Positions 5,946 to 10,813 of a DNA stretch of 10,813 nt are shown here, piece by piece. The translations under genes were made by a program, and so were the position numbers. Below the pieces are notes generated by a model. That model was not told where the DNA came from, searched no databases, and saw only the letters and a program-made list of their open reading frames with translations. The first letter of the stretch is position 1, and every line of letters starts with the position of its first letter. The stretch lies in the NCBI GenBank assembly GCA_916048115.1, contig CAJZGQ010000027.1:1-10813 (forward strand), written 5' to 3'. Source of the stretch: an uncultured Streptococcus sp. Lineage in GTDB: Bacteria; Bacillota; Bacilli; Lactobacillales; Streptococcaceae.

Positions 5946-7517
5946 ATGGCATTTGAAAGTTTAACCGAACGTTTACAGAACGTCTTTAAAAATCTTCGTA
6001 AGAAAGGGAAAATCTCTGAAGCGGATGTCCAAGAGGCAACCAAAGAAATTCGTCTAGCCCTCTTAGAGGCCGACGTTGCCCTTCCTGTTGTAAAAGACTT
6101 TATCAAACGCGTCCGCGAGCGGGCCGTAGGGCATGAAGTCATTGAAACCCTGAACCCTGCCCAACAAATCGTGAAGATTGTCGATGAAGAATTGACAGCC
6201 ATTTTGGGTTCTGAGACAGCAGACATTATCAAATCTCCAAAAATTCCAACCATTATCATGATGGTCGGTCTTCAAGGGGCTGGTAAAACAACTTTTGCGG
6301 GTAAATTGGCCAATAAATTGGTCAAGGAAGAAAATGCGCGTCCTTTGATGATTGCGGCCGATATCTACCGTCCAGCGGCCATCGACCAGTTGAAGACGCT
6401 TGGTCAGCAGATCAATGTCCCTGTCTTCTCACTTGGTACAGAAGTCCCTGCAGTAGAGATCGTTCGTCAAGGTTTGGAGCAAGCGAGAGCCAACCACAAT
6501 GACTATGTCTTGATCGATACGGCCGGTCGTCTGCAAATCGATGAAAAACTCATGGGCGAGTTGCGGGATGTTAAAGCCCTAGCTGAACCAAATGAAATCC
6601 TTTTGGTTGTCGATGCCATGATTGGTCAAGAAGCAGCCAATGTTGCGCGTGAGTTCAATGAACAACTCGAAGTGACCGGGGTCATCTTGACCAAGATCGA
6701 TGGGGATACCCGTGGTGGTGCAGCCCTTTCTGTCCGTCAGATTACTGGGAAGCCAATCAAGTTCACGGGTACTGGTGAAAAAATCACCGATATCGAAACC
6801 TTTCACCCAGACCGTATGTCTGGTCGGATCCTCGGTATGGGGGATATGCTGACACTGATTGAGAAGGCTTCTCAAGAATACGATGAGAAACGCTCCCTTG
6901 AACTCGCTGAGAAGATGCGGGAAAATACCTTCGATTTCAACGATTTCATTGATCAATTAGACCAAGTTCAAAATATGGGACCAATGGAAGACCTGCTCAA
7001 GATGCTTCCAGGTATGGCCAACAATCCAGCTATGAAGAACCTCAAGGTTGATGAACGAGAGATTGCTCGCAAACGTGCGATCGTATCATCCATGACACCA
7101 GCTGAACGGGAAAATCCAGATCTCTTGAACCCTAGCCGTCGTCGTCGTATTGCTGCTGGATCAGGAAATAGCTTTGTCGAAGTCAACAAATTCATCAAGG
7201 ACTTTAACCAAGCTAAGCAGATGATGCAAGGTGTCCTCTCTGGCGATATGAACAAGATGATGAAACAAATGGGGCTTAATCCAAATAACATGCCGAAGAA
7301 CATGCCTGGTGGAATGCCTGATATGTCTGCCCTCGAAGGCATGATGGGACAAGGTGGCATGCCTGACTTGTCAGCTCTTGGTGGAGGCGCTGGAATGCCT
7401 GATATGAGCCAAATGTTTGGTGGTGGTCTCAAAGGAAAAGCCGGAGAATTTATGATGAAACGGGCAATGAACAAGATGGCCAAACAAATGCGCAAAAATA
7501 AGAAAAAACGGAAATAA
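5946..7517 (+). CDS. ffh: Signal recognition particle protein Ffh (SRP54)
   Basis: GTPase subunit of the signal recognition particle, which binds 4.5S/scRNA and signal sequences of nascent membrane proteins and docks with FtsY at the membrane. The 523-aa protein shows the N domain (1-100), then the G domain with GLQGAGKT (108-115, G1), DTAGR (191-195, G3), TKIDGDTRGG (249-258, G4) and GTGEK (275-279). The methionine-rich M domain starts at about 330, with the RNA-binding RRRRIAAGSG segment at 398-407. It is longer than the E. coli and B. subtilis proteins because of a Gly/Met-rich tail holding three GMPD(M/L)S repeats at about 456, 471 and 483, a length usual in streptococci. It ends in a basic run (KNKKKRK). 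AGGAG at 5935-5939 lies 6 nt before the ATG. It is an essential or near-essential housekeeping gene. Confidence 0.98.
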   Translation: MAFESLTERLQNVFKNLRKKGKISEADVQEATKEIRLALLEADVALPVVKDFIKRVRERAVGHEVIETLNPAQQIVKIVDEELTAILGSETADIIKSPKIPTIIMMVGLQGAGKTTFAGKLANKLVKEENARPLMIAADIYRPAAIDQLKTLGQQINVPVFSLGTEVPAVEIVRQGLEQARANHNDYVLIDTAGRLQIDEKLMGELRDVKALAEPNEILLVVDAMIGQEAANVAREFNEQLEVTGVILTKIDGDTRGGAALSVRQITGKPIKFTGTGEKITDIETFHPDRMSGRILGMGDMLTLIEKASQEYDEKRSLELAEKMRENTFDFNDFIDQLDQVQNMGPMEDLLKMLPGMANNPAMKNLKVDEREIARKRAIVSSMTPAERENPDLLNPSRRRRIAAGSGNSFVEVNKFIKDFNQAKQMMQGVLSGDMNKMMKQMGLNPNNMPKNMPGGMPDMSALEGMMGQGGMPDLSALGGGAGMPDMSQMFGGGLKGKAGEFMMKRAMNKMAKQMRKNKKKRK

Positions 7518-7520
7518 TCG

Positions 7521-7565
7521 TTTCTAAGAGGGCCTGGAACACACTGTTCTGGGTTCTTTTAGAAA
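7521..7565 (+). terminator. Long GU-containing hairpin after ffh, probable terminator or 3' stabiliser
   Basis: Bases 7521-7540 pair with 7546-7565 without interruption in RNA, giving a 20-bp stem with five G-U wobbles and the 5-nt loop ACACT. The inner part (7533-7553) followed by TTCTTTT (7554-7560) looks like an intrinsic terminator. The T-rich tract is itself inside the stem, so read-through to the next gene at 7583 is possible. The wobbles would become mismatches on the opposite strand, so the fold belongs to + strand RNA. Confidence 0.6.
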
Positions 7566-7582
7566 CTACTACTAGAGGAAAG

Positions 7583-8350
7583 ATGTTAAAAAAACTATTT
7601 CAACAAGTCATTCGTTTCTTTGCAAGATTGTTTTCTTCGCACAGCAAGCCCTTTGAATTCCCAAAAGGGTCAAAGAAACCACCGATTAGACCGATCATCT
7701 TTGTACCTGGAAGTTCAGCCAGTATCCAGCGATTCAACGGAACCATCCGCATGCTCCATCGCTTTTCTAGAAAAAAGCAAAGTCTCTTAAAAATAAAGGT
7801 CAATAAAGATGATTCTATAGAGATGGAAGGAAGACTGAATACGAAAGAGCCGAATCCAATGATTGTGATTGGCTTTGAGAATAATCGTGATGGCTACAGC
7901 AATATCAAGCAGCAAATCGAATCCCTTAAGATTGCTTTAACCTATCTTCTTGATCACTATCATTTTACAGAGTTTAAGGCAGTGGGTCACTCTAATGGTG
8001 GACTGGTTTTGACTGGTTTACTGGAAAGTGGCTTTTTAGAAAAGAAAAAGCTGACCGTGAGCAAGCTTGCTATTATTGGAAGTCCTTACAAATTCAATCA
8101 AGAAATGTTTGACGATTTTCAAAAATGGAAGCACCGCTTAGAAAAAGAAGTAGAAGTTCTTAATTTTGTTGGTAGCTTTGCTGGAAAATCAGATGGCATC
8201 GTTCCTCTCTCTAGTGCACAAGCAGCACAATCTATTTTTGAGAAACAAGCCTATACAGAAGTGAATTTAAACGGTCGCAAGGCCCATCATTCAGCTTTAC
8301 CCACTAATTCAGATCTAGTGAAACAATTAAGTCTATTTTTGAATCTATAG
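7583..8350 (+). CDS. Alpha/beta hydrolase, DUF915 family
   Basis: A 255-aa alpha/beta-hydrolase of the DUF915 type (cell-surface-hydrolase-like in Firmicutes). The triad is readable: nucleophile S137 in GHSNGG (135-140), acid D204 in KSDGIVPLSSA, and base H235 or H236 in KAHHSALP. The oxyanion-strand motif IIFVPGSSAS is at 38-47. The first 19 residues (MLKKLFQQVIRFFARLFSS) form a basic amphipathic stretch that may attach the protein to the membrane; there is no clear signal-peptidase site. GAGGA at 7575-7579 is the ribosome binding site. The gene lies 65 nt after ffh with only the long hairpin between and no obvious promoter, so it may depend on read-through. Substrate is unknown; esters or lipids are typical for the fold. 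Family assignment is good, function is open. Confidence 0.85.
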   Translation: MLKKLFQQVIRFFARLFSSHSKPFEFPKGSKKPPIRPIIFVPGSSASIQRFNGTIRMLHRFSRKKQSLLKIKVNKDDSIEMEGRLNTKEPNPMIVIGFENNRDGYSNIKQQIESLKIALTYLLDHYHFTEFKAVGHSNGGLVLTGLLESGFLEKKKLTVSKLAIIGSPYKFNQEMFDDFQKWKHRLEKEVEVLNFVGSFAGKSDGIVPLSSAQAAQSIFEKQAYTEVNLNGRKAHHSALPTNSDLVKQLSLFLNL

Positions 8351-8386
8351 AAAATTACATAATTTCGGTTATGTAATTTTTGTTTG
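8351..8386 (+). terminator. Intrinsic terminator after the DUF915 hydrolase gene
   Basis: AAAATTACATAA (8351-8362) pairs perfectly with TTATGTAATTTT (8369-8380) around TTTCGG, followed by TGTTTG. The 12-bp AT-rich stem starts 1 nt after the stop codon. Confidence 0.85.
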
Positions 8387-8390
8387 TCTC

Positions 8391-8419
8391 TTGCAATCCT
8401 TAAGTAAATATGGTACATT
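8391..8419 (+). promoter_or_regulatory. Promoter of the CE7 esterase gene
   Basis: TTGCAA (8391-8396, -35-like) and TACATT (8414-8419, -10-like) are separated by 17 nt, and the -10 is preceded by TGG, making an extended -10. It lies between the upstream terminator and the esterase gene, with expected transcription start at about 8426. Confidence 0.7.
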
Positions 8420-8420
8420 T

Positions 8421-8435
8421 TTGGTAGCGATTACA
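8421..8435 (+). promoter_or_regulatory. Probable CcpA cre operator
   Basis: TTGGTAGCGATTACA fits the catabolite response element consensus WTGNAANCGNWNNCW with one mismatch (T at the fifth position). It lies directly after the -10 box and spans the expected transcription start, the usual place for CcpA repression. Confidence 0.6.
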
Positions 8436-8454
8436 CATACCTAAGGAGGATTTT

Positions 8455-9438
8455 ATGAAAGATCCTAAATTACTAGAGACAATGAAAGTTTACAAGGGAC
8501 GAGATGACGTTCCTGTTGATTTTGATAGCTTTTGGAATCAAGCATTAGCAAAGATGACTGAACTGCCTGAATACAAGCTTGAAGAACAGGATTTCAGCAT
8601 TCCAAATGTTGCTGGTTATGAATTAACCTTTAAAGGAACCAGAAATGGCCTTGTCTATTCAAGAATGATCCTTCCAAAAACGGATCAAAAAGTTCCAGTG
8701 ATTTTCCATTTTCATGGCTATATGGGACGTTGTTGGGATTGGGCTGATATGTTAGCTTATACAGTAGCCGGCTATGGTGTTGTGTCTATGGACGTGAGAG
8801 GGCAGTCAGGCTATTCAACCGACGGAGATCGCTCGCCATTTGGAAATACGGTAAAAGGACAGATTATCCGCGGAGCCGTGGAAGGTCCGGACCAGCTCTT
8901 TTATAAGGATGTCTACTTAGATCTTTACCAGTTAATTGAAATTGTAGCCAGCCTTCCTCAAGTAGACGACAGCAAACTTGCCAGCTACGGAGCCTCTCAA
9001 GGCGGTGCCCTTGCTCTGGTTGCTGCTGGATTGAATTCCCGAATCCAACGAACGGTAGCCATTTATCCATTCTTATCGGATTTCAGACGGGTATTGGAGA
9101 TCGGGAACACCAGCGAGGCCTATGACGAGCTTTTCCGTTATTTCAAGTTCCATGATCCATTTCATGAAACCGAAGATCGTTTGATGCAGACTTTAGCCTA
9201 TATTGATGTAAAAAACTTTGCGCATCGCATCAAAGGACAGGTTCACATGATTACCGGGCTAGATGATGATGTTTGTTATCCAGAGACACAATTCGCCATT
9301 TATAATCGATTAGAATGTCCAAAAGAGCATTTAATCATGCCAGAATATGCCCACGAAGCTATGAATGTTCAAGTCAATGATCGAGTCTATAATTGGCTCT
9401 GTGGTAGCAAGATTTCCTTTCGATATGTAGAAAAATAA
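8455..9438 (+). CDS. CE7 acetyl esterase (acetyl xylan esterase/cephalosporin C deacetylase)
   Basis: A 327-aa cytoplasmic carbohydrate esterase of family CE7, which removes acetyl groups from short acetylated sugars and xylo-oligosaccharides and also from cephalosporin C. Diagnostic motifs are RGQ (115-117), the nucleophile S181 in GASQGG (179-184), the acid D271 in GLDDDVCYP (268-276) and the base H300 in AHE (299-301). Length matches CE7 enzymes (about 320 aa). There is no signal peptide. AAGGAGG at 8443-8449 is a perfect ribosome binding site, 5 nt before the ATG, suggesting strong translation. It is a single-gene unit with its own promoter, a cre-like operator over the start site and a downstream terminator, so it is likely repressed when preferred sugars are present. 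The natural substrate in an oral streptococcus is probably an acetylated host or dietary sugar (inference). Confidence 0.92.
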   Translation: MKDPKLLETMKVYKGRDDVPVDFDSFWNQALAKMTELPEYKLEEQDFSIPNVAGYELTFKGTRNGLVYSRMILPKTDQKVPVIFHFHGYMGRCWDWADMLAYTVAGYGVVSMDVRGQSGYSTDGDRSPFGNTVKGQIIRGAVEGPDQLFYKDVYLDLYQLIEIVASLPQVDDSKLASYGASQGGALALVAAGLNSRIQRTVAIYPFLSDFRRVLEIGNTSEAYDELFRYFKFHDPFHETEDRLMQTLAYIDVKNFAHRIKGQVHMITGLDDDVCYPETQFAIYNRLECPKEHLIMPEYAHEAMNVQVNDRVYNWLCGSKISFRYVEK

Positions 9439-9454
9439 GATAGAGAAGAAAAAC

Positions 9455-9494
9455 AATCAGTAGATCCGTGAGATTTGCTGATTTTATTGTGTTT
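9455..9494 (+). terminator. Terminator of the CE7 esterase gene
   Basis: Bases 9455-9466 pair with 9472-9483 (12 bp, two G-U wobbles) around the loop CGTGA, followed by the T-rich tract TTATTGTGTTT. It begins 17 nt after the esterase stop codon. Confidence 0.75.
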
Positions 9495-9498
9495 AAAA

Positions 9499-9542
9499 GG
9501 GATCTAGTATAGAAAGCGATACAAAACAGTCCTATAGATCCC
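9499..9542 (+). repeat. 8-bp inverted repeat upstream of difSL
   Basis: GGGATCTA (9499-9506) and TAGATCCC (9535-9542) form a perfect inverted repeat with 28 nt between. There is no T-run after it, so it is not a clear terminator. It ends 7 nt before the dif-like site and lies upstream of the xerS promoter. Role unknown. Confidence 0.5.
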
Positions 9543-9549
9543 CTATAAC

Positions 9550-9580
9550 ATCTTTCCGAAAAACTATAATTTTCTTGAAA
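9550..9580 (+). other. difSL: difSL-type chromosome dimer resolution site
   Basis: A 31-bp site with the form and sequence I recall for the streptococcal/lactococcal difSL. The left arm TTTCCGAAAA (9553-9562) and right arm TTTTCTTGAAA (9570-9580) are imperfect inverted copies around CTATAA. It lies 51 bp before xerS, the hallmark position. XerS acts here alone, unlike XerC/XerD on classical dif, and the site marks the replication terminus region. This identification rests on memory of the published site plus location. Confidence 0.88.
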
Positions 9581-9603
9581 AATATATCTGGCTATGCTAT
9601 ACT
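9575..9603 (+). promoter_or_regulatory. xerS promoter, -35 inside the dif-like site
   Basis: TTGAAA (9575-9580) and TATACT (9598-9603) are separated by exactly 17 nt, and TGC before the -10 makes it extended. The -35 box is the last six bases of the dif-like site, so XerS bound there should compete with RNA polymerase. A palindrome CTATACTACTAGTATAG (9597-9613) covers the -10 and start region. Confidence 0.8.
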
Positions 9604-9631
9604 ACTAGTATAGAAAGATTTGGAGAAAAAC

Positions 9632-10702
9632 ATGAAACGCGAGATCTTATTAGAACGGATCGATAAACTCAAACAAGTCATGCCTTGGTACGTCTTAGAA
9701 TATTACCAATCAAAACTGGCCGTTCCATATAGTTTTACGACCTTATACGAATACTTAAAGGAATACGATCGATTTTTCACCTGGGTCTTGGAATCTGGTA
9801 TATCAGATGCTGACACCATGGCTAATATCCCTTTAGAGGTTCTGGAGCACATGACCAAGAAAGACATGGAATCCTTTATCCTTTACTTACGTGAACGTCC
9901 TCTGCTCAATGCCAATACGACGAAAAACGGGGTTTCCCAAACAACCATTAACCGTACCCTTTCTGCACTATCTAGTCTCTATAAGTATTTGACTGAGGAA
10001 GTTGAAAATGAGCAAGGGGAACCTTATTTCTACCGCAATGTCATGAAGAAGGTTGCGACCAAGAAAAAGAAAGAAACCTTGGCGGCCCGAGCTGAAAATA
10101 TCAAGCAAAAGCTCTTTTTAGGGGATGAGACAGAAGGTTTCCTCAACTATATCGATCAGGAATACCCTCAAACACTCTCAAATCGCGCCTTATCTTCATT
10201 CAATAAGAATAAAGAGCGTGATTTAGCCATTATCGCACTTCTTCTTGCCTCTGGTGTCCGTTTATCTGAGGCAGTTAACCTTGATCTTAGAGATCTCAAT
10301 CTTAAGATGATGGTGATTGACGTCACTCGAAAAGGTGGAAAACGAGACTCAGTAAATGTTGCTGCCTTTGCTAAACCCTATTTAGAGCAATATCTCGCTA
10401 TTCGAGACAAACGTTATAAGACAGAGAAGACCGATACAGCCCTCTTCTTAACCTTGTATCGAGGTGTTCCAAACCGGATTGATGCTTCTAGTGTTGAAAA
10501 GATGGTGGCCAAGTATTCAGAAGACTTTAAAGTCCGCGTAACCCCCCACAAACTGCGCCATACTCTTGCAACCCGTCTCTATGATGCAACCAAATCCCAA
10601 GTTTTGGTCAGCCACCAGCTGGGACATGCTAGCACACAGGTAACGGACTTGTATACGCATATCGTTAATGACGAACAGAAAAATGCCTTGGATAGTTTAT
10701 AA
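9632..10702 (+). CDS. xerS: XerS tyrosine recombinase (chromosome dimer resolution)
   Basis: A 356-aa tyrosine recombinase that resolves chromosome dimers at difSL, in streptococci and lactococci acting alone and dependent on FtsK. The N-terminal core-binding domain covers about residues 20-130. The catalytic set is complete: R210 in SGVRLSE, K234 in RKGGK, H306 and R309 in HKLRH, H332 in LGHAS and nucleophile Y341 in TDLYTH. I chose ATG 9632 because GGAG at 9622-9625 lies 6 nt upstream and the length then matches the 356-aa XerS I recall; a TTG at 9620 overlaps that ribosome binding site and is unlikely. It is a single-gene unit with a promoter overlapping the dif-like site. A phage or ICE integrase is unlikely given the adjacent dif site, the family-typical N-terminus and absence of any mobile genes. 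Confidence 0.96.
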   Translation: MKREILLERIDKLKQVMPWYVLEYYQSKLAVPYSFTTLYEYLKEYDRFFTWVLESGISDADTMANIPLEVLEHMTKKDMESFILYLRERPLLNANTTKNGVSQTTINRTLSALSSLYKYLTEEVENEQGEPYFYRNVMKKVATKKKKETLAARAENIKQKLFLGDETEGFLNYIDQEYPQTLSNRALSSFNKNKERDLAIIALLLASGVRLSEAVNLDLRDLNLKMMVIDVTRKGGKRDSVNVAAFAKPYLEQYLAIRDKRYKTEKTDTALFLTLYRGVPNRIDASSVEKMVAKYSEDFKVRVTPHKLRHTLATRLYDATKSQVLVSHQLGHASTQVTDLYTHIVNDEQKNALDSL

Positions 10703-10705
10703 GAC

Positions 10706-10723
10706 ACATAATATAAATTATGT
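10706..10723 (+). repeat. Small hairpin after xerS
   Basis: ACATAAT (10706-10712) pairs with ATTATGT (10717-10723) around ATAA, followed by AATGTTTT. It is AT-only apart from two G-C pairs, so weak as a terminator. It resembles the hairpin at 8357-8377 in sequence and spacing. Confidence 0.55.
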
Positions 10724-10740
10724 AATGTTTTAGTGCTAGA

Positions 10741-10787
10741 AAAAGAGCGTAGATTTTTTATAGAATCTTACGCTCTTTTATTTTATC
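10741..10787 (+). terminator. Intrinsic terminator after xerS
   Basis: AAAAGAGCGTA (10741-10751) pairs with TACGCTCTTTT (10769-10779); four more pairs (GATT with AATC) extend the stem past a bulged T at 10768. The T-rich tail ATTTTAT follows. The A-tract/T-tract design could work in both directions. The remaining bases to 10813 show no gene. Confidence 0.88.
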
Positions 10788-10813
10788 TATAAAAATTCGA
10801 TCCAATAATTACG

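Larger units (their letters stand above)
9504..9617 (+). repeat. 13-bp direct repeat flanking the dif-like site
   Basis: CTAGTATAGAAAG occurs exactly at 9504-9516 and again at 9605-9617, start to start 101 bp. The pair brackets the dif-like site and the xerS promoter. The second copy overlaps the expected xerS transcription start and the first overlaps the left arm of an inverted repeat. Confidence 0.8.

Noticed and set aside
5873..6259. Minus-strand open frame opposite the start of ffh
   Set aside because: It lies opposite well-supported coding sequence, shows no recognisable domain and would run across the ffh start region.
6968..7495. Long open frame (175 codons) on the minus strand opposite the end of ffh
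   Set aside because: It is the mirror of the Gly/Met-rich M-domain codons of ffh; its protein is Pro/Ile/Ser-rich low complexity and resembles no family, and no ribosome binding site supports it.
7583..8350. The DUF915 hydrolase as a missing OleB-like partner of the biosynthetic cluster
   Set aside because: It lies in a different transcription unit beyond ylxM-ffh and belongs to the DUF915 type, so there is no sequence reason to link it to the cluster.
9620..9631. TTG start for xerS adding four residues
   Set aside because: The TTG overlaps the GGAG ribosome binding site that serves ATG 9632, and 356 aa matches the XerS length I recall.
9632..10702. Phage or integrative-element integrase with an att site
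   Set aside because: The adjacent 31-bp site matches difSL, the protein is XerS-like along its length, and no mobile genes or flanking att duplications occur in the window.

Overview
The window is a Gram-positive, Firmicutes-type chromosome segment, almost certainly from an oral Streptococcus (mitis/sanguinis-like group). The strongest reasons are a YlxM protein beginning [20 protein letters not shown], a 523-residue Ffh with a long Gly/Met-rich tail, and a XerS recombinase preceded by a difSL-type site. All supported genes are on the + strand, in four transcription units separated by hairpin terminators.

Unit 1 (56-5297) is an apparent five-gene operon: a GT1/MGT-type glycosyltransferase, an extended SDR (OleD/3-beta-HSD-like), a metallo-beta-lactamase-fold hydrolase, a coenzyme F390 synthetase/PaaK-like adenylate-forming enzyme, and a KAS III (FabH-like) condensing enzyme. 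The first four genes overlap one another and the fifth follows after 12 nt, so they are probably co-translated. Together they look like a compact pathway that condenses acyl groups, reduces and activates the product, hydrolyses an ester or thioester, and adds a sugar. The expected product is a small glycosylated lipid or ketide. The product is not known to me, and this is the best candidate here for an undescribed system. The 5' end of the operon may lie outside the window.

Unit 2 (5362-7565, perhaps reading on to 8350) carries the signal recognition particle genes ylxM and ffh, with an unrecognised 71-residue ORF between them. The ylxM promoter abuts the terminator of unit 1. Its spacing predicts a leaderless or nearly leaderless mRNA. 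A 20-bp GU-containing hairpin follows ffh, and then comes a DUF915-type alpha/beta hydrolase with its own terminator.

Unit 3 (8391-9494) is a CE7 acetyl-esterase (acetyl xylan esterase/cephalosporin C deacetylase type). It has a clear promoter and a probable CcpA cre operator, which suggests carbon catabolite control.

Unit 4 (9499-10787) is the chromosome dimer resolution module: a difSL-like 31-bp site, then xerS. The -35 box of xerS lies within the right end of the site, and a 13-bp direct repeat flanks the whole arrangement. Its presence places the window at the replication terminus. No tRNA, rRNA, CRISPR array, insertion sequence or phage gene was seen.
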